Below are positions 18,379-27,099 of a stretch of DNA of 64,000 bases, piece after piece. The position numbers and the translations under genes were made by a program. Origin of the DNA: an uncultured Victivallales bacterium (GTDB lineage: Bacteria > Verrucomicrobiota > Lentisphaeria > Victivallales > UBA1829). A model generated the notes under the pieces. It did no database searches, was not told the origin of the DNA, and saw only the letters and a list, made by a program, of their open reading frames with translations. Positions within the stretch are counted from its first letter, which is position 1. Each line of letters opens with the position of its first letter. The DNA lies in NCBI GenBank assembly GCA_934644965.1, contig CAKUDG010000007.1:45150-109149 (forward strand). Direction: 5' to 3'.

Positions 18379-18415
18379 AAATAAAAAAAGCATGAGGGCT
18401 TCTCGCCCTCATGCT
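18377..18415 (-). terminator. terminator of the AraC regulator gene
   Basis: A perfect 11-pair stem AGCATGAGGGC/GCCCTCATGCT with a five-base loop (18389-18415). Read on the minus strand it is followed by seven T. It lies about 55 bases past the regulator's stop. Confidence 0.85.
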
Positions 18416-18468
18416 CCCGGTTCCTTGTTGCATCCCCTGCACCGGCAGAGATCCGCCAGCTGTATTTT

Positions 18469-19302
18469 CTATGGCGGGTTGGAATTTCCTGTTCCGCTTT
18501 TCCGCGCCTTCCGGTATGCCGCAGGCGGCAGACCGAAAAATCCCTTGAAACAGCGCGAGAAATGAAAACGGTCTCTCACCCCGACCTGTTCACAGATTTC
18601 ATCAATTCCAAGAGAACTCTCCTCCAGAAGACGTGCCGCCGCGTGGTAGCGGAGATTCAGCAGATAACGGTACGGTGTCGTTCCTGTCACTTCCCTGAAG
18701 CGCCGGAGGAAGGAATTCGGAGCCATCCCCGATTCCCGGGCAAGAAGAGCAATCGAAAGATTTTTCGGAAGACTTCCCCGGATCCGGGTGCAGCAACGTG
18801 AAATTCTTGCATCAAAGGAAAGCTCCGAAAGAGATTCCTCAGGCATCTGACAAACCGCCCGCGCAGCAGCATGAACTGCCAGAAGCGAGAGTCTCGGAGA
18901 AATTCCCTGCCCCTTTTCACAAAGTCCCCGAATGGACTCGAACAGATCCCTCATTCCTTCATCAAGCTCAAATTCATGAAACGGAGAATCCGGATTCCCC
19001 GTGATTCCCGTGAAATCGAAATGAATGTAGGTCTGTAATGGATTGCCTGTGAGCCAGGTCCGGAGATTGCAGTTCGGTGCCAGCAGATAAAAACACTCCG
19101 GATGCAGTTCCAATGCACGCCCTTTCAGAAAAACTCCCGCCCCTCTTCCGGAATTGTGATAAAGACGCCAGTAATGACCCGCAAGCGTAATGCCGTTCCA
19201 GACAGGTGAAAGACACACCGTATGCACCGCTTCTATCCTCAAACGGGGATACTCCAGGAGGTCAATGTTGATTTTATTCATAGAATTCAGATTCTTATTC
19301 AT
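18469..19302 (-). CDS. AraC-family transcriptional regulator
   Basis: 277 residues from ATG 19302, six bases behind AGAGGA; a TTG at 19320 in frame is rejected. Residues about 1-150 form the sensor half (HYWRLYHNSGRGAG, YIHFDF). The C-terminal 100 residues are two helix-turn-helix units: SIALLARESGMAPNSFLRRF and GIDEICEQVGVRDRFHFSRC, ending in GLPPAAYRK. It is divergent from the GH29 fucosidase across 106 bases holding overlapping promoters and a perfect palindrome, so it most likely controls that gene in response to a sugar. Confidence 0.92.
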   Translation of the reverse strand: MNKNLNSMNKINIDLLEYPRLRIEAVHTVCLSPVWNGITLAGHYWRLYHNSGRGAGVFLKGRALELHPECFYLLAPNCNLRTWLTGNPLQTYIHFDFTGITGNPDSPFHEFELDEGMRDLFESIRGLCEKGQGISPRLSLLAVHAAARAVCQMPEESLSELSFDARISRCCTRIRGSLPKNLSIALLARESGMAPNSFLRRFREVTGTTPYRYLLNLRYHAAARLLEESSLGIDEICEQVGVRDRFHFSRCFKGFFGLPPAAYRKARKSGTGNSNPP

Positions 19303-19313
19303 AAGATATCCTC

Positions 19314-19342
19314 TTTTCAATCAAGCAATTCCATCCTATAAT
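19314..19342 (+). promoter_or_regulatory. candidate promoter of the GH29 fucosidase
   Basis: TTTTCA (19314-19319), 17 bases, TATAAT (19337-19342). The -10 is consensus, the -35 is weak, as expected for an activator-dependent gene. It overlaps the opposing regulator promoter. Confidence 0.45.
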
Positions 19343-19367
19343 ATAAGATGCTGATCAGCATTTTCAA
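19340..19367 (-). promoter_or_regulatory. candidate promoter of the AraC regulator
   Basis: On the minus strand, TTGAAA (19367-19362), 16 bases, TATATT (19345-19340). Its spacer is almost entirely a perfect palindrome. Confidence 0.55.
19348..19361. promoter_or_regulatory. perfect 14-bp palindrome, candidate operator
   Basis: ATGCTGATCAGCAT is fully self-complementary and sits between the -35 and -10 of the regulator's promoter, just downstream of the fucosidase -10. A dimeric regulator bound here would block one promoter and affect the other. Confidence 0.5.
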
Positions 19368-19408
19368 CATAATTGAAAAAACAGAAACTTATCACAGGAG
19401 ATACGGAA

Positions 19409-20704
19409 ATGAATGATTTCGGCAGAGGCGACACCGCCTGGTTTACCCGCGACCGCTTCGGAATGTTCATCCACTGGGGACTTTACTCCATGCCGGCAAG
19501 ACATGAATGGGTCAAACACCGGGAAAACATCACAGACGAAAATTATCAGATCTATTTTGATCTCTTCAATCCCGATTTGTTTGAACCGCAACTCTGGGCG
19601 CGCGCGGCGCATGAAGCGGGCATGAAATATGTTGTCATCACAACGAAACATCACGAGGGGTTCTGCCTCTGGGATTCCCAATGGACCGACTACAAGGCGA
19701 CAAACACTCCCGCAGGACGTGATCTTCTCCGGGAAATCGTCGATGCCTTCCGTGCGGAAGGTCTGCGCATCGGTTTCTACTATTCCCTCATCGACTGGCA
19801 TCACCCCGATTTCATCATCGACGACCGTTTCGGCCCCTACCGCTCGCTTTCCCCGGAAGAACGCGCGGAAAAAAACCGCGGCCGCAGCATGGCGCGCTAC
19901 GCTCGCTATATGCGCGACCAGGTCACAGAACTTCTGACCCGGTACGGGGAAATCGACATCCTCTGGTTCGACTTCTCCTATCCCCCGCCTCCGGAGGATC
20001 CCGGAAACGCCGAGAAAGGAAAGGGACACCTTCAATGGGAATCCGAAGAACTGGTCCGGCTTGTCCGCCGCCTCCGTCCGGGAATCATCATCGACAACCG
20101 CCTGGACCTTCCCTGCGGTGACATCGTGACTCCGGAACAGTACACTCCCGAAGACGAACTCCTTTCCGGGGAAGGCGAGCCGCTCGTCTGGGAGGGATGT
20201 CAGACCTTCTCCGGATCCTGGGGGTATTTCCGGGATGAAACCAGCTGGAAAAGTCCGGAACAGTGTGTGGAGATGCTTGTCAATCATGTTGCCCGCAACG
20301 GCAATCTTCTGATGAATGTCGGCCCCACCTCACGCGGGTATCTCGACTCCCGCGCCATGGACAGGCTCCGTGTCTATGCCGAATGGATGAAGTATCATTC
20401 CCGTTCAATTTACGGCTGCGGGAAAGTCCCTTCACTCCGGGCGTATCCCGAACCCAGAGACTGCCGCTATACCTGGAATCCGGAAAAAAATCTTCTCTAT
20501 GTGCATATCTTCGCCTGGCCGTTCGGAAGCATCCGTCTTGCCGGACTCGCGGGAAAGATCCGGTACGCTCAGCTCCTCTGCGACGGCAGCGAAATCGCTT
20601 TTCAGTCTGATGAGAAGAACGGATCCGTCACTTTGTTCCTGCCGGTGCAGAAGCCCGATTCCATCGTGCCTGTCATTGAGATTTTCCTCAGGGATTCCCT
20701 CTGA
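19409..20704 (+). CDS. alpha-L-fucosidase, GH29
   Basis: 431 residues from ATG 19409, eight bases after AGGAG (19396-19400). No signal peptide, so it probably acts on imported fucosylated oligosaccharides in the cytoplasm. GH29 landmarks: RFGMFIHWGLYS (about 18-29), KYVVITTKHHEGFCLW (about 73-88), the nucleophile aspartate region EIDILWFDFSYP (about 185) and GNLLMNVGPTSRGYLD (about 305). A C-terminal beta domain follows. Retaining hydrolysis of alpha-fucosyl bonds is the family activity; the exact linkage is unknown. It is divergent from its likely AraC regulator. Confidence 0.93.
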   Translation: MNDFGRGDTAWFTRDRFGMFIHWGLYSMPARHEWVKHRENITDENYQIYFDLFNPDLFEPQLWARAAHEAGMKYVVITTKHHEGFCLWDSQWTDYKATNTPAGRDLLREIVDAFRAEGLRIGFYYSLIDWHHPDFIIDDRFGPYRSLSPEERAEKNRGRSMARYARYMRDQVTELLTRYGEIDILWFDFSYPPPPEDPGNAEKGKGHLQWESEELVRLVRRLRPGIIIDNRLDLPCGDIVTPEQYTPEDELLSGEGEPLVWEGCQTFSGSWGYFRDETSWKSPEQCVEMLVNHVARNGNLLMNVGPTSRGYLDSRAMDRLRVYAEWMKYHSRSIYGCGKVPSLRAYPEPRDCRYTWNPEKNLLYVHIFAWPFGSIRLAGLAGKIRYAQLLCDGSEIAFQSDEKNGSVTLFLPVQKPDSIVPVIEIFLRDSL

Positions 20705-20864
20705 CGCATCAGCCGGCTCTTCTTCCCCGGTTTCCCCCGGGACACATCTTCTTGCCCCGGGGAAAAAAGGAGAGGCGGGAAAAGATCCGCACCCCTCTCC
20801 GTCCTCCCTCTCCCGGGATCGTTTTTCCGGATCTTCTGGATCCGGGTGCTCAGGGGAGGAGGAG

Positions 20865-22295
20865 TCAGGAGATGGCGACGTCTCCCGCAAAGACGTCCGC
20901 CGGACGGATGATGGCGCAGAGATCCGTTCCCGGATGCCCTGAGGACAGCTGGGCCAGCAGAACGAGCAGATCATCCGCATGAATCTTTCCTTCCGCAATC
21001 AGCTGTTCCACGGACATTTTCATCAGAGCATGCGTACTTTCCTGAAAGGACAGGTACCCCGCATACACCCCGTGTGAGAGGGAAAGCTGGCGTACCACAT
21101 GTTTTTTATAACTGAAAGCGAAGATGGGCGCCGTCCCACGGTAGGCCGCACAGAGATTGCAGGATTCCCCGGATCCCGTGTTGCAGACAATCGCCTGCAC
21201 GGGAAGAGAAGCCGCCGAATCAATCGCCGCCTTCACAACATAGGAGCGGATGGGATCGGCCGGATCCTCCACCTGTTCCACCCGCGTGAACAGTTTGCGG
21301 GAGGAAGACTCGGTCCGGCGGATGATGCGGCTCATCATTTCGATGGATTCCAGGGGATAGCGGCCCTGGGCGGTTTCGCCGGAGAGCATGACGGCGTCGG
21401 TCCCGTCCAGGACCGCGTTCGCCACGTCGCTGACTTCCGCTCGTGTGGGACGGGGATTGCTGATCATGCTCTGAAGCATCTGGGTCGCCGTGATCGACGG
21501 TTTGTGACGGCGCATGCATTCATAAATCATCTTTTTCTGAATCTGGGGGACTTCCTCCACCGGAATTTCGATTCCCAGGTCGCCACGCGCGACCATGATC
21601 CCGTAGGCAACGTCCAGAATGGAGTCCAGATTCTCCACCCCCTGACGGTTTTCAATCTTCGCAATGATCTTGATGGGACTGTCCGCCGTGTCCAGCAGAC
21701 TCTGAACCGCCATCACATCATCCCGGTCACGCACGAAGGAATGGGCGATGAAATCCACATTGTTCCGGATCGCGAAATCAATGAACTCGCGGTCACGCTG
21801 CGTCAGTGCGGGCGTGCGCAGAACGGCGTTCGGGACATTGACGGACTTCCGGTCGCAGATCTTTCCATCGTTCAATGCACGGCAGCGGAGAACACGGTTT
21901 TTCCGCGAAAGAATTTCCAGCGCCATTTCCCCGTCGTCAATGATGATCTGCTGGCCCGGAGACACCTCGTCCGGAAATCGTGCGTAATTGACCTGAAATC
22001 CTTTCCCCTGTTCCACCGGATTCCCCGAGACTTCAATCTCGTCTCCTGTCTTCAGTTCAAGCGGCTGTCCGAGTCCGCAGCTGCGGATGTTCGGCCCCTT
22101 GGTGTCGATCATGATCCCGATGTTTTCGGATACCGCGCGGATATTCGCAATGACTTCGGCGGCTTCGTCCAGAGTCATGTGCGCCGTATTCAGCCGTGCC
22201 ACGTCCATTCCCGCCTCATGGAATTTCCTCAGCGTTCCAGGCGAACTGTTCCGGGATGATAATGTGGCGACGATTTTTGTTCGTTTTCTTTCCAT
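20865..22295 (-). CDS. pyk: pyruvate kinase
   Basis: 476 residues from ATG 22295, preceded by AAGGGG; a 12-codon upstream extension is rejected. It makes pyruvate and ATP from phosphoenolpyruvate. Signatures: KIVATLSSRN, DVARLNTAH, MIDTKGPNIR, IIAKIENRQGVENLDSI (catalytic lysine), VARGDLGIEIP and TRAEVSDVANAVLDGTDAVM. The C-terminal regulatory domain is present. The usual substrate-loop sequence RLNFSHG is RLNTAHM here. It is convergent with the fucosidase gene. Confidence 0.97.
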   Translation of the reverse strand: MERKRTKIVATLSSRNSSPGTLRKFHEAGMDVARLNTAHMTLDEAAEVIANIRAVSENIGIMIDTKGPNIRSCGLGQPLELKTGDEIEVSGNPVEQGKGFQVNYARFPDEVSPGQQIIIDDGEMALEILSRKNRVLRCRALNDGKICDRKSVNVPNAVLRTPALTQRDREFIDFAIRNNVDFIAHSFVRDRDDVMAVQSLLDTADSPIKIIAKIENRQGVENLDSILDVAYGIMVARGDLGIEIPVEEVPQIQKKMIYECMRRHKPSITATQMLQSMISNPRPTRAEVSDVANAVLDGTDAVMLSGETAQGRYPLESIEMMSRIIRRTESSSRKLFTRVEQVEDPADPIRSYVVKAAIDSAASLPVQAIVCNTGSGESCNLCAAYRGTAPIFAFSYKKHVVRQLSLSHGVYAGYLSFQESTHALMKMSVEQLIAEGKIHADDLLVLLAQLSSGHPGTDLCAIIRPADVFAGDVAIS

Positions 22296-22922
22296 GGCGG
22301 AGAACCCCTTGTTTTCCAAAATCAATAACAATCAATCTCTGCTGCGGCAATGTCATTCCGGGTGCTGATGAAACAATTTCTCAGACGGAGGAATTCTCAC
22401 CCCGGAAGAGCAGAAAATCTCCCCGAAACCATTCCCTCATCTCTCTCAATATATCACCTGCCACGCTGTCCGATTTGCTGTCAAATTCAGGCCCGGATAC
22501 AGCAATGGTCAAAGCTAATGACGATGACGGAAATGGAAAAGAAATCCGTTCCCTTTTTCCTGCATCGCGGTACTATACTCTTTTCTGTCTCAAAGGGCAA
22601 GTCGCCGCCCTCGTTTTCTCCTTCCATTCCGCAAGTCTTTTCGCCTCCTTTCGCGCCGCGCTCTCCCGGGAAACAAGGCGGGAGCATCGAAGGAGCCCCT
22701 TGTTTTTCTTCTTCTCCCCCCTCTACGATACTACAACACAGACGGCTCCCTTCTTTTCCGGAATGCCGTGAATTCAGAAAAAACGGCCTTGCAAAAGAAC
22801 GATGCAGAAGAAAAGGAAAACGCCGTACAGACGATGCTTCCTCAGCATTCCGGTACGGCGTCTGACAGCGGAAAAACGGAAGAGAAACACCTCATCTTTT
22901 TCCGCTTTTTTTTGTTCTTTCT
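22296..22922. other. intergenic region between pyk and the PTS IIA gene
   Basis: 627 bases with the terminator of the IIA gene at 22820-22861. The stretch nearer pyk should hold the pyk promoter; a TTGACA on the minus strand near 22480 and a TATATT near 22450 are 25 bases apart, too far to be convincing. A 171-codon frame through it has no recognisable content and I reject it. Confidence 0.45.
22820..22861 (-). terminator. terminator of the PTS IIA gene
   Basis: ACGCCGTAC (22820-22828) pairs with GTACGGCGT (22853-22861), enclosing a second stem ATGCT/AGCAT. On the minus strand it is followed by TTTTCCTTTTCTTC. It lies about 60 bases past the stop. Confidence 0.65.
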
Positions 22923-23375
22923 TTATTTTGAAAGAATTTCGTAAATCTTCTTCTTGTCGGAACTGTTCGCAAGGACTTCCTGCATGACATTGCCTTCCTT
23001 CATCTTGGAGGAAATGCTTCCGAGAAGTTTCAGATAAGCTTCCTGATCCCGTTCGTCCGCGGCCAGGAAGACGATCAGAGTAATGGGCTGCTGATCCAGA
23101 CTCTTGTAGTCTTCGACCGGATTTTTGCAGATTCCCACAATGACCAGCGGCGAGGGAAAACCCGTCACTCTGATATGAGGCAGAGCCAATCCTTTTCCGA
23201 CACCGGTCGTCATCATTTTTTCACGCTTCCAGATGGCTTCGCGGAGCTGATCCTCATCCATGGTACAGCGGGTGGCAGCGTGTTCAATGATTTCCTCCAG
23301 GACTTTTTTCTTTGTGTTCCCTTCCAGGAGGAGAATGGAATCCAGTTGCAGAAACTTGGCAAATTCAGGTTTCAT
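22923..23375 (-). CDS. PTS EIIA domain protein (fructose/PtsN type)
   Basis: 150 residues, a single EIIA domain of the fructose/mannitol family. The phosphorylatable histidine is H67 in GLALPHIRV, preceded by the typical WKREKMMTTGVGKG. No EIIB, EIIC, HPr or EI gene is nearby, so a PtsN-like regulatory role is more likely than sugar transport. A TTGAAA-N17-TAAAGT promoter lies 42 bases upstream and a good terminator follows, so it is monocistronic. Confidence 0.9.
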   Translation of the reverse strand: MKPEFAKFLQLDSILLLEGNTKKKVLEEIIEHAATRCTMDEDQLREAIWKREKMMTTGVGKGLALPHIRVTGFPSPLVIVGICKNPVEDYKSLDQQPITLIVFLAADERDQEAYLKLLGSISSKMKEGNVMQEVLANSSDKKKIYEILSK

Positions 23376-23416
23376 CGTGAATCAACCTTTCAAGATGTTT
23401 GATGGTTACCAGGCGG

Positions 23417-23445
23417 ACTTTACCACAAACAGGGACATTTTTCAA
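23417..23445 (-). promoter_or_regulatory. promoter of the PTS IIA gene
   Basis: On the minus strand, TTGAAA (23445-23440), 17 bases, TAAAGT (23422-23417), the same two boxes and spacing as the pta promoter. Confidence 0.6.
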
Positions 23446-23500
23446 GTGTCTTTCCTGAATATGATGGATTTTTGCATTCACGGTCTTCTGTCCTTCCCCG

Positions 23501-23550
23501 TCTTTTTCCGTCATTTTCCGTCATTTTCCGTCATTTTCCGTCATTTTCCC
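23501..23550. repeat. 10-bp tandem repeat, five units
   Basis: Five head-to-tail copies of TCATTTTCCG; the first (TCTTTTTCCG) and last (TCATTTTCCC) each differ by one base. Noncoding. Confidence 0.9.
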
Positions 23551-23683
23551 CTCTCCAGTCTTCCGGATCATTCCTTTCAGAGAGCCCTTCCGGCGGGGAA
23601 TCCTCCGCAGGAGAGGGGGCTTCAGGGAAAAGGGAAAAGGGGGGGGGAGGGGAAGGAGTCGGAATGCGCCCGTCCCGGAGGGA

Positions 23684-24760
23684 TCAGTCGATTCCCGGAA
23701 TGAACGTTTCGTTTCCTTTCAGCGACGCGACGGTTTCCACGATCAGGTTGATCCCGGATTCGACATCCCGGAGATCGCAGATTTCCACCGGAGTATGCAT
23801 ATAGCGGTTCGGGATGCTGATGAGGGCGGTGGCGACGCCTCCGCGCGTCATCTGGATGGCGGCTGTGTCGGTTCCTCCCGTGGCACGGTGCCCGGTTTCG
23901 AGCTGGTAGGGGATTTTCTTTTTGTCGGCGAGTTTCATGATGCGTGCGAGGAGCGGGGGATTGTTGTCCGCATTGCGGGAGAGCCCGGCGCCTTTGCCCA
24001 TGACAAGGGTTCCGAACTGGTTGGCGCTGATGCCCGGGACTTCCGTTGCGAATCCGACGTCAATGGCGATGGCCGCGTTCGGATGCACCCCGAATGCTCC
24101 TGTCTGCGCTCCGCGGAGTCCGAGTTCCTCCTGAACCGTTCCCACGCAGGCGAGTCCGACTTTGATTTTCCGGGTGGAAAGAATCCGGAACGCTTCTGCC
24201 GCGACGAATGCTCCGATCTTGTCATCCAGCCCCTTGGAAAGAATCCGGTTCTTCTTTCCCAGCAGCTTGAAATTGCTCTGGAACGCGACGGGATCCCCGA
24301 TCCCGACCTTTTCCTTCGCCTCCTCCGCCGACTCCGCCCCGATATCAATCCACATGTCCTTGATTTCCGGGAGAGCCTTGCGTTCGTCGGGCGTCTGCAG
24401 ATGAATGGGCTTGCGTCCGATGACGCCCGGAACCTTCCCTTTCTCCGTGAGAATTTCCACATGGATTCCCGGCAGGGTCAGCGGGTCGATTCCCCCCACC
24501 GCGCGGAAGGAAAGAAGTCCTTCCTCCATCACGTTCACGATCTGAAATCCGATTTCATCGTAATGTCCGGCAAGCATGAACGTGAATTCCGCATCCGGGT
24601 TCAGCCGTGCAATGGTGTTTCCGAGCACGTCGGTCCGGATCTCATGCGCGAAACGGGAAAGATAGCTGCGGAAAACAGCGGCCTGGGCGAATTCAAATCC
24701 GGAGGGACCGGAACTGCTGAGAAATTCTTCGAGAAACTTCAGACTTGCACTGGGAAGCAT
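23684..24760 (-). CDS. M42-family aminopeptidase
   Basis: 358 residues, full length for this tetrahedral cytoplasmic aminopeptidase family. Metal ligands are visible in order: H in LAGHYDEIGF (about 66), D in LSKGLDDKIGAF (about 178), EE in TVQEELGLRGAQ (about 211), D in AIDVGF and H in RYMHTPVEI (about 322). It trims N-terminal residues from peptides. Some relatives are annotated endoglucanase, which is a known misnomer. AAAGGAGGAC precedes the ATG. Transcribed alone. Confidence 0.94.
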   Translation of the reverse strand: MLPSASLKFLEEFLSSSGPSGFEFAQAAVFRSYLSRFAHEIRTDVLGNTIARLNPDAEFTFMLAGHYDEIGFQIVNVMEEGLLSFRAVGGIDPLTLPGIHVEILTEKGKVPGVIGRKPIHLQTPDERKALPEIKDMWIDIGAESAEEAKEKVGIGDPVAFQSNFKLLGKKNRILSKGLDDKIGAFVAAEAFRILSTRKIKVGLACVGTVQEELGLRGAQTGAFGVHPNAAIAIDVGFATEVPGISANQFGTLVMGKGAGLSRNADNNPPLLARIMKLADKKKIPYQLETGHRATGGTDTAAIQMTRGGVATALISIPNRYMHTPVEICDLRDVESGINLIVETVASLKGNETFIPGID

Positions 24761-25155
24761 GATGGTTTTGTCCTCCTTTGCTCTAATCTTTACACGAAAC
24801 AGTGTGTGTTGTCCGGACTTCCTGAAGGTCCGTCCGGTGGGTGATTCAAGCTCTTCTATGAGATTGCTCTAAGATTGCTATGAGATGCTTTTGAGACTAC
24901 TATAACTTTTCTTTCAGGCTCTGACAAGCCCTTCCCCCCGGGAAAAACAATCTTTTTTGCCTTTCTCCAGTTCATTTTCCGGGCTTGTTCCGTCATCATC
25001 GTCATCCTTTTGCTGCTTCAGACTCACAAGGCGGCCTTCCTCTTCTGAATCCGGAACGGAATTTTTCCCCTCAGGGGTGGGGAACGGTCGGCATACGGAG
25101 GGGAAAACACAGGAGAATACGTTGCTTTCTCCCTCCTGGTTCCTGCCGCAAAAAC
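24761..25155. other. upstream region of the M42 gene
   Basis: 395 bases. On the minus strand a weak promoter CGGACA-N17-TAAAGA (24815-24787) precedes the M42 gene, overlapped by an inverted repeat CGGAC-N9-GTCCG (24814-24832). Loose repeats of GATTGCT occur at about 24860-24890. No gene is supported. Confidence 0.4.
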
Positions 25156-26124
25156 TTAAGACGGGCCGGAAAAGCGCATGGCGTCGGGAGCGGATTCCCG
25201 GTAGCGCAGGGGGGAAATTCCCATGATTTTTTTGAAGCGTCTGGAAAAGTGATATGGATCCAGATAACCGAGAGTTTCGGCGATTTCGGAGATTTTCATA
25301 TCGGTTCCCGCAAGCATTTCCGCAGCGCGGCGGAGTTTCAGGCGGTCGACATAGACTTTCGGGCGCATGCCGGTGGAGGCGATGAAGAGCCGTCTCATCT
25401 GATCGTCGCTCATATTGCACAGTTCGGCCATTTCCCCGACGGTCCACCATTTGTTCAGATGGGAACGGATCTCCTCCATGAGTTTTTCAAACTGCGGATG
25501 CTCCGCGGAAGACATCCGTTTTCCCAGATAGAGATCCACAAGCAGTTTCTGCAGTTCGATGTTGGCGCTGATCTGGGAGTCCACGGCGGGATCGGCCGCA
25601 AGGCGGATGATGGGCAGGAGCCTGCGGATCCGCCCGAGCGGATAGGTTCCGCTGGCGATGATGCCTGATTTCATCAGCATGTCCGCCACGGGTCCGCAGA
25701 AGCGCAGGGAATCTTCCACATAAGGTTTGCTTCGGGAGCCGCCGTAGCGGTTGATGGTGTCGGGGCAGATCAGGACGCAGTCGCCGGGAGAGATTTCGAT
25801 TTCCGTGTCCGGGGCGAGCCAGAGTTTTCCAGCCCCGTCATACATGTGGGAGAGAGAGAAGAATTCAAAGTAGCGCTTTCTGCAGAAGTCGAAACTGTCG
25901 GCTCCCGTTTTTCCGGAACCGCCGCCGATGATCCAGAGTCCATAGTTCCGGTGGATGGTCTGCATGCCGCCGGAAGGAATGCGGTGAACGGCGGTTGAAG
26001 CGTTTGCTTCCGCCCCGTCCGCCTTCTCTCCGGGGGCGGCAAATTCCGTACGGGAACAGGAAATCGGGCAGCACGGTGCCGCGGAATCCCTTTTTTTGAC
26101 ATCATACATGCGGTTTTTATCCAT
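25156..26124 (-). CDS. AraC-family transcriptional regulator
   Basis: 322 residues from ATG 26124. The open frame continues another 515 codons upstream, but that part is only the antisense of the isomerase and dehydrogenase genes and is rejected. A cupin-like sensor half (LWLAPDTEIEISPGDCVLICP) precedes two helix-turn-helix units at the C-terminus: TVGEMAELCNMSDDQMRRLF and KISEIAETLGYLDPYHFSRR, then MGISPLRYR. It is divergent from the isomerase-dehydrogenase pair and is its likely regulator. Confidence 0.9.
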   Translation of the reverse strand: MDKNRMYDVKKRDSAAPCCPISCSRTEFAAPGEKADGAEANASTAVHRIPSGGMQTIHRNYGLWIIGGGSGKTGADSFDFCRKRYFEFFSLSHMYDGAGKLWLAPDTEIEISPGDCVLICPDTINRYGGSRSKPYVEDSLRFCGPVADMLMKSGIIASGTYPLGRIRRLLPIIRLAADPAVDSQISANIELQKLLVDLYLGKRMSSAEHPQFEKLMEEIRSHLNKWWTVGEMAELCNMSDDQMRRLFIASTGMRPKVYVDRLKLRRAAEMLAGTDMKISEIAETLGYLDPYHFSRRFKKIMGISPLRYRESAPDAMRFSGPS

Positions 26125-26214
26125 GTCATTTTCATTAAACTGATTAAAATTAATATGGCAAAGGTGAAAATCAAGCCGTTTTTTATCAGATGAACCCAAA
26201 ATAAGGATGGAAAA
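26125..26214. promoter_or_regulatory. A/T-rich divergent control region
   Basis: Ninety bases, clearly more A/T-rich than the surroundings, between the AraC regulator and the isomerase. On the minus strand TTTGCC-N17-TTTAAT is a possible regulator promoter. AAGGATGG at 26203-26210 is the isomerase ribosome-binding site. Confidence 0.4.
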
Positions 26215-27075
26215 ATGAAAATCGGTATCATTGCGGAACTTTTGCGGAAACCCCTTCTGGAATGCATTGATTATGCGGCCGAACTTGGCGCCGACGGCGT
26301 CCAGCTCCTGGGCGGACATGGCGGACAGGGATACAATTTCACGGATCTCAAGGACGATGAACTCAAAGCCATTCGCGAACGCTGCGACAAAAATCATATC
26401 GTCATCAGCGCGGTCTGCGGAGACATCTGCGGGAAATCGTTCCAGGTGGCGCACGAGTGCGGGAAACGCATCGAGGTCTGCAAGAAGGTCATCGACGGGA
26501 CCGTGAAACTGGGAGTCGGGATTGTGACGACCCATATCGGCTGCATTCCGGAAAGCATTCAGGATCCTGTGTATCCGTGCATGGTCACATCCGTCCGGGA
26601 AGTGGCGGAATACGCCCGTTCCAAAGGCTGCCGTTTTGCCATTGAAACCGGTCCGGAACTGGCCGATGTCCTGAAGAATTTCATTGAGACTGTGGATTCC
26701 GAAGGTCTGGGTGTGAATCTGGATCCCGCGAATCTCCGCGGCGTTTCCGCCGAGGATCCCGTGTATGCGGTGAAGACTCTGGCGCCGTACATTGTCCACA
26801 CCCATGCGAAGGATGCGATCAACGTCCATACGGGCAGCGCGGCGAAATTTTACGGACTGCGCAATCCGGATGGTTCGGTTCGCCAGATTGCCGCCCGCGC
26901 CGCCGGATTCAAGGAAGTTCCTCTCGGACAGGGACAGGTCCCCTGGGATGAATACCTGGCCGCCCTGCGCGAAATCGGATACGACGGTTTCCTCACAATT
27001 GAACGCGAATGCGGTGAAGATCCCGTTGGCGACATCCGCATGGCCGTCGATTTTCTGAAAAGCAAAGTCAAGTAA
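26215..27075 (+). CDS. sugar phosphate isomerase/epimerase (TIM barrel)
   Basis: 286 residues of the xylose-isomerase-like TIM-barrel family. Barrel strands with likely metal ligands: VGIVTTHIGCIP, CRFAIETGPEL (glutamate, about 143), GLGVNLDPANLR, IVHTHAKDAINV and GFLTIERECGEDP (glutamate, about 263). It is followed after 24 bases by a Gfo/Idh/MocA dehydrogenase, a frequent pairing in inositol, sugar-acid and unusual-hexose breakdown. The substrate is not readable. Confidence 0.9.
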   Translation: MKIGIIAELLRKPLLECIDYAAELGADGVQLLGGHGGQGYNFTDLKDDELKAIRERCDKNHIVISAVCGDICGKSFQVAHECGKRIEVCKKVIDGTVKLGVGIVTTHIGCIPESIQDPVYPCMVTSVREVAEYARSKGCRFAIETGPELADVLKNFIETVDSEGLGVNLDPANLRGVSAEDPVYAVKTLAPYIVHTHAKDAINVHTGSAAKFYGLRNPDGSVRQIAARAAGFKEVPLGQGQVPWDEYLAALREIGYDGFLTIERECGEDPVGDIRMAVDFLKSKVK

Positions 27076-27099
27076 CCCGGAGGCCGGAGGACGCGGATC

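Larger units (their letters stand above)
23376..23683. other. intergenic region between IIA and M42 genes
   Basis: It contains the IIA promoter, a 10-bp tandem repeat and a G-rich tract before the M42 stop. No gene is supported. Confidence 0.5.

Noticed and set aside
17227..18393. 388-codon minus-strand frame with a repeated 45-residue peptide
   Set aside because: It is generated by the 135-bp repeat (a multiple of three) and runs antisense through the aldolase gene. Several frames are open through the repeat, so openness is not evidence of coding.
20733..20767. Terminator between the fucosidase and pyk genes
   Set aside because: TTTCCCC and GGGGAAA can pair, but the stem has a mismatch and the T tract is on the wrong side for both strands.
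22350..22865. 171-codon frame between pyk and PTS IIA
   Set aside because: No domain or credible ribosome-binding site, and it runs through the IIA terminator.
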